A DNA stretch of 64,000 bases. Origin: Polaromonas sp. Its GTDB lineage: Bacteria; Pseudomonadota; Gammaproteobacteria; Burkholderiales; Burkholderiaceae_C. The stretch spans positions 1 to 64,000 of the forward strand of contig NZ_JAQSDL010000106.1 of assembly GCF_029945895.1 (NCBI RefSeq), written 5' to 3'. The translations under genes were made by a program, and so were the position numbers. Under the pieces are notes generated by a model, which saw nothing but the letters and a program-made list of their open reading frames with translations, made no database searches and was not told where the DNA came from. Below are positions 39,014 through 47,367 of this stretch, piece after piece (position 1 is the stretch's first letter; the number at the start of each line of letters is the position of its first letter).

Positions 39014-39042
39014 GTTCTTGACTGTTTTCGTCAAGTATAGCA
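39014..39042 (-). promoter_or_regulatory. isc promoter with IscR type-1 operator
   Basis: The minus strand at 39038-39014 reads ATACTTGACGAAAACAGTCA then AGAAC. By eye it fits about 22 of 25 positions of the type-1 IscR consensus recalled from enterobacteria (ATASYYGACT...AGTCRRSTAT). It overlaps an extended -10 box (TGC + TATACT, 39042-39034), so [2Fe-2S]-IscR bound here would block RNA polymerase. The leader to the iscR start is about 150 bases. Confidence 0.75.
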
Positions 39043-39145
39043 CAGATGCCCGACCGATTCACTCGTCATTGTACCGCTCACACCACTTTGTCCAAGACAA
39101 ACAAAGCCGAATCCGTGACGAAAGTCCCGCTTCCCCGTTTCATTT

Positions 39146-41248
39146 TCAGCTCGCCACCGGCGGCACGTTGTCCACACCCGGCGCGCCAAAAGCCTGCGCC
39201 TTGAGCACATGCAACTGGTCGCGAACGCCGGCCGCCCTTTCGAATTCCAGGTTTTTGGCGTGTTCGATCATCTGTTTCTCCAGCCGCTTGATTTCCCGGG
39301 CAATGTCTTTCTCGCTCATGTCCTCCACCAGGGCCTTCTGCAACTCGAGCTTTTCCGCTTCCTTGCCGGATTTTTCGCTATACACACCGTCAATCAGGTC
39401 CTTGATGCGCTTGACGATGCTGCGCGGCGTGATCCCATGTTCGAGGTTGAAAGCGATCTGTTTGTTCCGGCGGCGTTCGGTCTCGCTCATCGCCTTCTTC
39501 ATGGAGTCGGTGATGCGGTCCGCATACAGGATGGCCCGGCCATTGAGGTTGCGGGCGGCCCGGCCTATGGTCTGGATCAGGCTGCGCTCGGCGCGCAAGA
39601 AACCTTCCTTGTCGGCGTCCAGGATGGCGACCAGGCTGACTTCAGGGATGTCCAGGCCTTCCCGCAGCAAATTGATGCCGACCAACACGTCGAAGGCGCC
39701 CAGGCGCAGGTCACGCAGGATTTCCACACGCTCGACCGTGTCCACATCGCTGTGCAGGTAACGCACCTTGACGCCGTTGTCGGTGAGGTAATCGGTGAGC
39801 TGCTCGGCCATGCGTTTGGTCAGGGTGGTGATCAGCACCCGTTCGTTCTTGTCGACGCGGATGCGGATTTCCTGCAGCACGTCGTCGACCTGGTGCGTGG
39901 CCGGCCGCACCTCCACCTCGGGGTCTACCAGCCCGGTGGGCCGCACCACCTGCTCGACCACCTTGCCGGCGTGCTGCTGCTCGTAGGCAGCGGGCGTGGC
40001 CGAGACAAAAATCGCCTGCCGCATCTTGGTCTCGAACTCCTCGAACTTCAGCGGCCGGTTGTCCAGCGCACTGGGCAGGCGAAAGCCGTACTCGACCAGC
40101 GTGGTCTTGCGCGAGCGGTCGCCGTTGTACATGGCGTTGAGCTGGCCGATCATGACGTGACTCTCATCGAGAAACATGATCGCGTCTTTCGGCAGGTAGT
40201 CGCACAGCGTCGAGGGCGGCGAGCCCGGCGGCGCGCCGGAGAGGTGGCGGGTGTAGTTCTCGATGCCCTTGCAGTGGCCAATCTCGCTGAGCATCTCCAG
40301 GTCGAAACGCGTGCGCTGCTCGATGCGCTGGGCTTCGACCAGCTTGCCATCACCGACGAATTGCGCCACCCGCTCGGACAGTTCAAGCTTGATGGTTTCG
40401 ACCGCCGCCATGACCTTGTCGCGCGGCGTCACGTAATGGCTCTTGGGGTAGACCACAAAACGCGGCACCTTCTGGCGGATGCGCCCAGTCAGCGGGTCGA
40501 ACAGCGAAAGCGTTTCGATCTCGTCGTCGAACAGTTCGATGCGGATGGCGAGTTCGGAATGTTCGGCCGGAAACACGTCGATCACGTCGCCGCGCACGCG
40601 GAAGGTACCGCGCGCAAAGTCCTGGTCGTTGCGCGCGTACTGCATACGGATCAGGCGCGAGATCACGTCGCGCTGGTTCATCTTGTCGCCGCTGCGTGCG
40701 ATGAAACGCATCTGCGTGTAGTCCTCGGGCGCGCCTATGCCGTAAATCGCGCTGACGGTCGCCACGATGATGGTGTCGCGCCGTTCCAGCACGCTTTTGG
40801 TCGCCGACAGGCGCATCTGTTCGATGTGTTCGTTGATCGCAGAGTCTTTTTCAATGAACAGGTCGCGCTGGGGCACATAGGCCTCGGGCTGGTAGTAGTC
40901 GTAATAACTGACGAAATACTCAACGGCGTTTTTCGGGAAGAACTCGCGGAACTCGCTGTACAGCTGAGCCGCCAGCGTCTTGTTGGGGGCAAACACAATC
41001 GCCGGCCGTCCCATCCGGGCAATCACGTTGGCCATGGTGAAGGTCTTGCCGGAGCCCGTTACACCCAGCAGGGTCTGGAAGACCTCGCCGTCATGGAGGC
41101 CCTCGACCAGTTGCTCGATCGCCACGGGCTGGTCCCCCGCCGGGGGGTAGGGCATGAAGAGCTCGAACGGGGAGTCCGGAAAGCGCACAAATTCGCCGTT
41201 GACAGGCGCTTGGCTGGACTCTGGCATGACTTCAATCAGTTCTGGCAT
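39146..41248 (-). CDS. uvrB: Excinuclease ABC subunit B
   Basis: UvrB is the DNA-damage verifying helicase-like subunit of nucleotide excision repair. The 700-residue protein has Walker [17 protein letters not shown], the beta-hairpin region [12 protein letters not shown], the DEXX-type [17 protein letters not shown], and helicase motifs ([29 protein letters not shown]). The C-terminal UvrC-binding UVR motif is also present. Confidence 0.97.
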   Translation of the reverse strand: MPELIEVMPESSQAPVNGEFVRFPDSPFELFMPYPPAGDQPVAIEQLVEGLHDGEVFQTLLGVTGSGKTFTMANVIARMGRPAIVFAPNKTLAAQLYSEFREFFPKNAVEYFVSYYDYYQPEAYVPQRDLFIEKDSAINEHIEQMRLSATKSVLERRDTIIVATVSAIYGIGAPEDYTQMRFIARSGDKMNQRDVISRLIRMQYARNDQDFARGTFRVRGDVIDVFPAEHSELAIRIELFDDEIETLSLFDPLTGRIRQKVPRFVVYPKSHYVTPRDKVMAAVETIKLELSERVAQFVGDGKLVEAQRIEQRTRFDLEMLSEIGHCKGIENYTRHLSGAPPGSPPSTLCDYLPKDAIMFLDESHVMIGQLNAMYNGDRSRKTTLVEYGFRLPSALDNRPLKFEEFETKMRQAIFVSATPAAYEQQHAGKVVEQVVRPTGLVDPEVEVRPATHQVDDVLQEIRIRVDKNERVLITTLTKRMAEQLTDYLTDNGVKVRYLHSDVDTVERVEILRDLRLGAFDVLVGINLLREGLDIPEVSLVAILDADKEGFLRAERSLIQTIGRAARNLNGRAILYADRITDSMKKAMSETERRRNKQIAFNLEHGITPRSIVKRIKDLIDGVYSEKSGKEAEKLELQKALVEDMSEKDIAREIKRLEKQMIEHAKNLEFERAAGVRDQLHVLKAQAFGAPGVDNVPPVAS

Positions 41249-41422
41249 AAAAAACTCAAAATAGGCCCGCTAAAATCCGGGGCAACCGAACAGAATACGA
41301 CATTTGGGTGGCCGGCGGAAACTTGAACCGCCAGTCTCCGGGATGTCTGCGTAACAGCCGGTAAACCAATTGGCGCGCCGGGCCGTTAAAAAAAACACAA
41401 ACCACCCTTCCAGAGGATTTTC

Positions 41423-42619
41423 ATGTCGCTTTTCACCGCCGTCGAAATGGCCCCCCGTGACCCCATATTGGGCCTGAACGAGCAATTCAATGCCGACACC
41501 AACCCGAACAAGGTCAATCTCGGCGTCGGCGTGTATTACGACGATGACGGCAAGCTGCCCCTGCTGCAGTGTGTGCAGGCCGCCGAAAAGGCCATGATGG
41601 CGTCGCCCAAGCCGCGCGGCTACTTGCCCATGGACGGTGTGGCTGCCTATGACGCGGCCGTCAAGGCCCTCGTCTTCGGCGCCGACAGCGAGCCCGTCAA
41701 AAGTGCGCGCGTTGCCACCGCCCAAGGCATAGGCGGCACCGGCGGCCTGAAAATCGGCGCCGACTTCCTGAAAAAGCTCAGCCCGAGCGCCAAGGTCCTG
41801 ATCAGCGACCCGAGCTGGGAGAACCACCGCGCCCTGTTCGCCCAGGCCGGCTTCACGGTGGAGAGCTACCCTTACTACGACGCCGCCAAGCGCGGTGTCA
41901 ACTTCGAGGGCATGCTCGCGGCGCTGAACGCCGCTCCCGCCGGCACCATCGTCGTGCTGCACGCCTGCTGCCACAACCCGACGGGCTACGACATCACCAG
42001 CGCCCAGTGGGACCAGGTGATTGCCGCCGTCAAGGCCCGCCAGTTGACCCCTTTCCTGGACATGGCCTACCAGGGCTTCGGCCAGGGCATCCAGGAAGAT
42101 GGCGCCGTGATCGGCAAGTTTGTCGCTGCCGGCCTGTCCTTCTTTGTCTCGACTTCGTTTTCCAAGAGCTTCAGCCTGTACGGCGAGCGCGTCGGCGCCC
42201 TGTCGGTGTTGTGCGAGAACAAGTACGAGGCCGATCGGGTGCTGTCGCAACTCAAGATCGTGATTCGCACCAATTACAGCAACCCGCAGATCCACGGTGC
42301 CACCGTGGTCGCCAACGTGCTGAACAACCCCGAACTGCGCGTGCTCTGGGAAAAAGAGCTGGGCGAGATGCGCGTGCGCATCAAGGACATGCGCCAGAAG
42401 CTGGTGGACGGCCTGAAAGCCGCTGGCGTGAAAGAAGACATGAGCTTCATCACCAAGCAGGTCGGCATGTTCAGCTACTCCGGCCTGACGAAAGACCAGA
42501 TGGTGCGCCTGCGCAATGAATTCGGCGTTTACGGCACCGACACCGGCCGCATGTGTGTGGCCGCGCTGAACAGCCACAACATCGCCCACGTCTGCGCGTC
42601 CATCGCCAAGGTGATGTAA
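41423..42619 (+). CDS. tyrB: Aromatic/aspartate aminotransferase (class I)
   Basis: This PLP aminotransferase should transaminate aspartate and aromatic amino acids with 2-oxoglutarate. The 398-residue protein starts FTAVEMAPRDPILGLNEQF, has HACCHNPTGYD and the PLP lysine in SFSKSFSLYGERVGAL, and ends with the FSYSGL region and the substrate-binding TGRMCVAALN. GAGG lies 7 bases before the ATG. TyrB is preferred over AspC by overall look, but specificity needs testing. Confidence 0.92.
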   Translation: MSLFTAVEMAPRDPILGLNEQFNADTNPNKVNLGVGVYYDDDGKLPLLQCVQAAEKAMMASPKPRGYLPMDGVAAYDAAVKALVFGADSEPVKSARVATAQGIGGTGGLKIGADFLKKLSPSAKVLISDPSWENHRALFAQAGFTVESYPYYDAAKRGVNFEGMLAALNAAPAGTIVVLHACCHNPTGYDITSAQWDQVIAAVKARQLTPFLDMAYQGFGQGIQEDGAVIGKFVAAGLSFFVSTSFSKSFSLYGERVGALSVLCENKYEADRVLSQLKIVIRTNYSNPQIHGATVVANVLNNPELRVLWEKELGEMRVRIKDMRQKLVDGLKAAGVKEDMSFITKQVGMFSYSGLTKDQMVRLRNEFGVYGTDTGRMCVAALNSHNIAHVCASIAKVM

Positions 42620-42649
42620 ATCGGCGAGGCCGGCCTGCCGCAGCGGTTT

Positions 42650-43225
42650 GTGCAGGATGCCCTGCGCAACCCCTGCAACCGGGCCCTGCTGGAGCGACTT
42701 CCCGAACTGGATTTGCCCGACGCCTGGCTGGTCGGGGGTTGCCTGTTCCAGACCGTCTGGAACCTGCTGGACGGCTGCTCACCCGATACAGGCATCCGCG
42801 ACTACGATATTTTCTACTTCGACCCCAAAGACCTTTCCGATCACTCGGAGCAAGCCGTCAACCGGCGGGCACAGGCTCTTTTTTCCGGCCTGGGCGTCCA
42901 GCTCGATGTCAGAAACCAGGCGCGTGTGCATACCTGGTACCCGGCGTATTTCGGGCGGCCCTGCCCGCGGCTGCAAAACGCCTGTGAGGGCGTGGACCGC
43001 TTTCTGGTGGGCAGCACCAGCGTCGGTTTACGCCGGGAAGCCGGCCACATACAGGTTTACGCGCCCTACGGACTGGACGACATGTACCGGGGCATCCTCA
43101 GCCCCAACCCTCGCGTGGACCACGGGCCCTTGTATGACCACAAGGTGCGGGACTATCAGGCGCGCTGGAACTGGCTGAGGCGGCCCGAACCGATGCCACT
43201 TGCGGCTGCAAGCCAGGATTTATAG
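42650..43225 (+). CDS. Nucleotidyltransferase-like protein (NTP_transf_6 type)
   Basis: This is a 191-residue protein with WLVGGCLFQTVWN and IRDYDIFYFDPKDLS, the pattern of the PF06042-type nucleotidyltransferase-like family of unknown substrate, and YAPYGLDDMYRG near the end. It lies in the same frame as tyrB and starts right after its stop. No ATG exists between; the GTG at 42650 is my choice, without a clear ribosome-binding site, and translation coupled to tyrB is likely. The stop codon touches a dispersed repeat. Confidence 0.75.
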   Translation: MQDALRNPCNRALLERLPELDLPDAWLVGGCLFQTVWNLLDGCSPDTGIRDYDIFYFDPKDLSDHSEQAVNRRAQALFSGLGVQLDVRNQARVHTWYPAYFGRPCPRLQNACEGVDRFLVGSTSVGLRREAGHIQVYAPYGLDDMYRGILSPNPRVDHGPLYDHKVRDYQARWNWLRRPEPMPLAAASQDL

Positions 43226-43280
43226 AAAAAGTGCCTGCAGCCCTTATGGATAAAGCGAAGAAAGCTATCTATTTGATAGC
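43224..43280 (-). repeat. Dispersed ATAGC element, copy 8 (intergenic, abutting a stop codon)
   Basis: On the minus strand: GCTATCAAATAGATAGCTTT, then CGCTTTATCC, then AAGGGCTGCAGGCACTTTTT. The last two bases touch the stop of the nucleotidyltransferase-like gene. Confidence 0.75.
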
Positions 43281-43310
43281 GAAAGGCGATGCAACCTTGG
43301 CCACCCCGGA

Positions 43311-43676
43311 TCAGGCACCGACCGTCGTCGGATCGTAGAAGAATCGCTCTTCCACAATCCTGTCACCCTCCCAGCGCTGGTGCGCCAGTTCGTCGATACG
43401 CAGCATCGAGCCTGAAACACGGGTGAACTCGAAGACCCAGTGGATCACGACGAAGTCGCCATCGACCAGGAAAGACTCCACCGGCAAGGTGCGCATCGCG
43501 CTGCAGGCGGCCATGACGGCCCGCTCGTAGGTCACCAGCGCGTCGCGGCCGCGCCGGGGTGGCTGGCTGTTTTCCTGCATGCTGGCGTCGGGCGCATAAA
43601 ACTGCTCGATGGCCTCGACGTAATGGCCCTGCTCCACCAGCGCGATGAATTCCTGGACGGTTTGGCGGCTTGGCAT
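43311..43676 (-). CDS. SnoaL-like (nuclear transport factor 2 fold) protein
   Basis: This 121-residue protein matches the NTF2/SnoaL fold: an N-terminal helix (TVQEFIALVEQGHYVEAIEQF), YAPDASMQEN, then a curved sheet with VIHWVFEF and the closing IVEERFFYDP. Such proteins are small enzymes or stress-related ligand binders; the substrate is unknown. It lies 19 bp downstream of the dioxygenase-like gene and may be co-transcribed with it. Confidence 0.75.
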   Translation of the reverse strand: MPSRQTVQEFIALVEQGHYVEAIEQFYAPDASMQENSQPPRRGRDALVTYERAVMAACSAMRTLPVESFLVDGDFVVIHWVFEFTRVSGSMLRIDELAHQRWEGDRIVEERFFYDPTTVGA

Positions 43677-43695
43677 GTGTCTATGTGTTCCTGGT

Positions 43696-44550
43696 TCAGC
43701 CCCAGATCACGGAGCGCATGGAGATCGAGCCGAACTGGAAACTGGTGTTGAAAAAACGTGGCGCTTCACTGCTGTCCACCGCCGCTGCCGCATACAGCAG
43801 GGGCAGGTAATGTTCATGGGTCGGGTGCGCCATCAGCGCCAGCTGGCCCAGTTTCTGGAAGTTCTGCAGCGCGTCCAGGTTGCCCTGTTGAATGTAGCCC
43901 CCGGTGGTCTGGTCGAACTCCAGTGCCCAGTCGTAGGCCTGGTTGCCGGCCGCACCACGCTGCGCCTGGCGCAGGTTGTGCACGATGTTGCCGCTGCCAA
44001 CGATCAGCACGCCACGCTCGCGCAGGCCTTTGAGCTGTTTCGCCAGCGCGTAGTGGTCGGAGGGCGGACGGCTGTAGTCCATGCTTAGCTGCAGCACCGG
44101 AATGCCGGCGTCGGGAAACATGGGCTGGAGTACCGACCAGGCGCCGTGGTCCAGGCCCCAGGCGTCCAGGTCCACCCCCAAGGGCGCCGAAGCGCGCTGC
44201 CTGACAAAACGGCTGATCTCGCGTGCGGCGGCGGGTGCGCCCGGCGCCGGGTACTGCTGGTCGAACAGCTCCTGCGGAAAACCACCGAAATCATGGATGG
44301 TCTTGGGTTGCGCCATGCCGGTCACCCACCAGCCTTCTGTCAGCCAATGGGCTGAAATACACAGCACCAGCTGCGGCGGCGGGAATTTGTCGCCAAATTC
44401 CGCAGCCAGCGCCTGCCAGCTACGGCGGTATTCGTTGTCGCCAATCGCGTTCATGGGACTGCCATGGCCGACAAACAGCACCGGCATCCGGTCCGATTTT
44501 TTCAGGGAGGTGAATTCGTCAAGCGCCAGGGCGCCGGTCATTTCGTTCAT
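43696..44550 (-). CDS. DODA-type extradiol aromatic ring-opening dioxygenase (YgiD family)
   Basis: This is a 284-residue class III extradiol dioxygenase-like protein. It has MPVLFVGHGSPMNA, LCISAHWLTEGWWVTG, DLDAWGLDHGAWSVL and NIVHNLRQ, which supply the metal-binding histidines. The family includes 4,5-DOPA dioxygenase, but the physiological substrate in bacteria is uncertain. The ATG at 44550 gives a start slightly longer than usual; MPVLFVGHG at residue 22 is near the normal beginning. Confidence 0.85.
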   Translation of the reverse strand: MNEMTGALALDEFTSLKKSDRMPVLFVGHGSPMNAIGDNEYRRSWQALAAEFGDKFPPPQLVLCISAHWLTEGWWVTGMAQPKTIHDFGGFPQELFDQQYPAPGAPAAAREISRFVRQRASAPLGVDLDAWGLDHGAWSVLQPMFPDAGIPVLQLSMDYSRPPSDHYALAKQLKGLRERGVLIVGSGNIVHNLRQAQRGAAGNQAYDWALEFDQTTGGYIQQGNLDALQNFQKLGQLALMAHPTHEHYLPLLYAAAAVDSSEAPRFFNTSFQFGSISMRSVIWG

Positions 44551-44758
44551 AAACTATCCATCAGGGCACCCCGTGCCGTTGGCCAGGGCGCTTTACGCGG
44601 CACCAGGAAGGCCTTTGTGCCTGTCTGCCGGGGAGATATTCAGACATACAGAGGCCGGACATGTGCAATTTTCCATCGAATGGCAGAAAGAAGTGTCCTC
44701 CAGCCCCTCCGTATTGGTGTTTGCCCTCCATTTAATCGTAAGCACACCTGTTATTATT

Positions 44759-44773
44759 TGTTGCACTGCAACA
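44759..44773 (+). promoter_or_regulatory. Candidate PhaR operator before phaZ
   Basis: TGTTGCA-C-TGCAACA is a perfect 7-1-7 inverted repeat, 24 bases before the phaZ start. Within it, TGCACTGCAACA fits 11 of 12 positions of the PhaR motif TGCRNYGCASMA that I recall from Rhodobacter. An AT-rich stretch (TTATTATTTG) just upstream could hold the -10 box. Confidence 0.6.
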
Positions 44774-44796
44774 TATCGCTGTACAAAGGTCAGACC

Positions 44797-46191
44797 ATGC
44801 TTTATCAAGTTTATGAAACCCAGCGTTCGCTGATGGAGCCGTTTGTCGACTTCGCCCAGGCCGCCGCCAAGCTCTACAACAATCCCCTCTCGCCCTTGAG
44901 CAAGAGCCCGCTGGCGCAGCGGGCGGCAGCCGGCTACAGCCTGATTTACCGCCTCGGCAAGGACTACGAAAAACCGGTCTTCGGCCTGACCACCGTCGAT
45001 GTGGATGGTACCGGTGTGGCGGTGCACGAACGGGTTGAGCTGGACAAGCCCTTTTGCGAGCTGCGCCGCTTCAAGCGCTTCACCGACGATCCGGCCACCC
45101 TGACCACACTCAAGAGCCAGCCGGCCGTGTTGATCGTGGCCCCGCTGTCAGGTCACTACGCGACCTTGCTGCGCGACACCGTCAAAACCATGCTGAAGGA
45201 CCACAAGGTCTACATCACCGACTGGAAAAACGCCCGCACCGTGCCGCTGTCGGACGGCGCCTTCTCGCTCGACGATTACGTCAACTACGTGCAGGAATTC
45301 ATCACCCACGTGCAGGGCATCTATGGCAATTGCCATGTGATCAGCGTCTGCCAGCCCACCGTGCCGGTGCTGGCCGCCATTTCGCTGATGGCCAGCCGCG
45401 GCGAAACCACGCCGCTGTCCATGACCATGATGGGCGGACCCATTGACGCGCGCAAGTCGCCGACCGCCGTCAACAACCTGGCCATGAACAAGAGTTATGA
45501 GTGGTTCGAGAACAATGTGATTTACAAGGTGCCGGGCAATTTCCCCGGCGCCGGCCGTCGCGTCTATCCCGGTTTCCTGCAGCACACCGGGTTTGTCGCC
45601 ATGAACCCGAGCAACCACGCCAAAAGCCACTACGACTATTTCAAGGATCTGATCAAGGGCGATGACGCCAGCACCGAAGCCCACACCCGGTTTTATGACG
45701 AGTACAACGCCGTGCTGGACATGGACGCCGACTACTACCTGGACACCATCAAGACCGTGTTCCAGGAGTTCAAGCTGGTCAACGGTACCTGGGACGTGAA
45801 GTCCAGGCACGGCAAAATCGAGCGGGTCCGCCCCGAGGACATCACCACCACGGCCCACTTCACGGTGGAAGGCGAGCTCGACGACATCTCCGGCTCCGGC
45901 CAGACCGAAGCCGCCCATGGCCTTTGCTACAACGTGCCCAAGGCACGCCAGAAGCACATGGAAGTCAAGGGCGCCGGACATTACGGCATTTTCAGCGGCC
46001 GACGCTGGCGCGACATCGTGTATCCGCAGGTCAAGGCTTTCATTCTTGAGCACAACCAGGGGCCGTCCCTTTCTGCAAACGGCAAGGCCGCTCCAAAGAA
46101 GGCAACAAAGTCCGCTGTGAAACCAGCCCCCCAGACGGCAACCAGGCCCGCCACCCGCAGCGTCGCCAAAAAGAGCGTCGCCAGGAAATAA
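44797..46191 (+). CDS. phaZ: Intracellular poly(3-hydroxybutyrate) depolymerase
   Basis: PhaZ mobilises stored PHB granules. The 464-residue protein resembles the Ralstonia PhaZ1 type: start MLYQVYETQRSLMEP, the thiol nucleophile Cys185 in HVISVCQPTVPVL, TMMGGPIDARKSPT, and a catalytic His in KGAGHYGIFSGRRWRD. There is no signal peptide. After about residue 430 comes an Ala/Lys/Pro-rich tail (KKATKSAVKPAPQTATRP) resembling histone H1-like tails, beyond the usual domain end. The ATG at 44797 has AAAGG 10 bases upstream. A PhaR-type site lies before it. Confidence 0.92.
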   Translation: MLYQVYETQRSLMEPFVDFAQAAAKLYNNPLSPLSKSPLAQRAAAGYSLIYRLGKDYEKPVFGLTTVDVDGTGVAVHERVELDKPFCELRRFKRFTDDPATLTTLKSQPAVLIVAPLSGHYATLLRDTVKTMLKDHKVYITDWKNARTVPLSDGAFSLDDYVNYVQEFITHVQGIYGNCHVISVCQPTVPVLAAISLMASRGETTPLSMTMMGGPIDARKSPTAVNNLAMNKSYEWFENNVIYKVPGNFPGAGRRVYPGFLQHTGFVAMNPSNHAKSHYDYFKDLIKGDDASTEAHTRFYDEYNAVLDMDADYYLDTIKTVFQEFKLVNGTWDVKSRHGKIERVRPEDITTTAHFTVEGELDDISGSGQTEAAHGLCYNVPKARQKHMEVKGAGHYGIFSGRRWRDIVYPQVKAFILEHNQGPSLSANGKAAPKKATKSAVKPAPQTATRPATRSVAKKSVARK

Positions 46192-46217
46192 AGCGCATCA
46201 ACGGTGGGGGCGGCGTC

Positions 46218-46886
46218 GTGAACCTGCTTGCCGAACGGCTCAATGCCGCGCTGCCGCAAACGCAGTGCACACGCTGCGGCTACCCTGACTGCTCGGCCTA
46301 CGCGCAGGCCCTGGCCGATGGCCAGGCAGGGATCAACCAGTGCCCGCCGGGCGGTGCCGAAGGCATCACGCGCCTGGCCCTGATCACCGGCCGCCCCGCC
46401 CTCCCCCTCAACCCCGACAACGGCAACGAAGGACCGCGACAGATGGCCGTGATCGACGAGGCCTGGTGCATAGGCTGCACCTTGTGCCTCGACGCCTGCC
46501 CGGTGGACGCCATCGTTGGCAGCAACAAGCAGATGCACACCGTGATCGAGTCCTGCTGCACCGGCTGCGAACTCTGCCTTCCGGTGTGCCCGGTGGACTG
46601 CATCAGCCTGGAAAACGTCACGGGTGAGCGCACCGGCTGGGCCGCCTGGTCGGAAGCCGACGCCGGGCTGGCCCGAAAACGCTATGAAATTCATAGCTAC
46701 CGGCGCTTGCTGGACGAGGGTAAAAACCAGAAAAGGCTTGAAGAAAAAGCCGAGGCCGCGCTAGCCGACCTGCCCGGGCATTCCCGACACACGGACCCTG
46801 TGGTGCTGGACCAGAAACGCGCCGTGATCGAAGCGGCACTGGCGCGCGCACGGGCCAGGCGTGAGCCGGGTAACGGTAGCGCCTAG
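46218..46886 (+). CDS. RnfB/RsxB-like ferredoxin
   Basis: This 222-residue soluble protein has an N-terminal Fe-S motif (CTRCGYPDCSAYAQAL...CPPGG). Two [4Fe-4S] motifs follow, CIGCTLCLDACPVDAI and CTGCELCLPVCPVDCI, then a charged helical tail. It lacks the membrane segment of true RnfB and no rnf genes are near. It faces the 2-oxoacid:ferredoxin oxidoreductase operon and could carry its electrons. The start is a GTG at 46218. A dispersed repeat (46681-46730) is translated near its C-terminal part (RYEIHSYRRLLDEGKNQ). Confidence 0.88.
   Translation: MNLLAERLNAALPQTQCTRCGYPDCSAYAQALADGQAGINQCPPGGAEGITRLALITGRPALPLNPDNGNEGPRQMAVIDEAWCIGCTLCLDACPVDAIVGSNKQMHTVIESCCTGCELCLPVCPVDCISLENVTGERTGWAAWSEADAGLARKRYEIHSYRRLLDEGKNQKRLEEKAEAALADLPGHSRHTDPVVLDQKRAVIEAALARARARREPGNGSA
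46681..46730 (+). repeat. Dispersed ATAGC element, copy 9 (in frame inside the ferredoxin gene)
   Basis: It starts with a perfect inverted repeat GCTATGAAATTCATAGC, then CGGCGCTTGCTGGACGAGGG and AAAAACC. It is translated in the sense direction. Confidence 0.7.
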
Positions 46887-46898
46887 TTCATTGCAGCG

Positions 46899-47339
46899 TC
46901 AGCCCAGCGCGTCATTGACCGAGTCCCGGAACTCGGCCAGGCTGACCGCGCTGTCAATCTCTCGTGGCAAGGCATCACGAATCGAGAACACCCCCAGGAT
47001 TTTTCCGGCCGACGAGACAATCGGCAAATGCCGGAAGCCGCGCTCGAGCAGGATCAGCACGGCATCCGACACCGCCAACTCGGGCACCACACACAGGGGG
47101 TTCTGCGTCATCACCTCGGACACCGGGGTTTTTTTGGCATTCAGGGCCTTGGCCAGCACACGGGTCATCAGGTCACGCTCGGTCAGGATGCCCTGCATGA
47201 CGCCGGCAACGTCAATGACCAGCACACTGCCGCAGTTGGCCTTGGTCATCAGACAGGCGGCCTGCCAGACGCTGGCCTGCGGCGGGCAACTCACCACATG
47301 CCGGTGCGGAATGGATTGAAACACGGTACGTTCAGACAT
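46899..47339 (-). CDS. CBS-domain pair protein
   Basis: This 146-residue protein consists of two CBS domains (VWQAACLMTKANCGSVLV...GILTERDLMTRVLA, and VSEVMTQNPLCVV...LGVFSIRDALPRE). It could sense adenine nucleotides. The ATG at 47339 has AGGAGG 8 bases before it; longer readings were rejected. It lies 28 bp after the beta subunit gene of the 2-oxoacid oxidoreductase and is probably in the same operon, so it may signal energy state to that enzyme. Confidence 0.87.
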   Translation of the reverse strand: MSERTVFQSIPHRHVVSCPPQASVWQAACLMTKANCGSVLVIDVAGVMQGILTERDLMTRVLAKALNAKKTPVSEVMTQNPLCVVPELAVSDAVLILLERGFRHLPIVSSAGKILGVFSIRDALPREIDSAVSLAEFRDSVNDALG

Positions 47340-47367
47340 GAGGTTCCTCCTGTCCATCGGGCATCGG

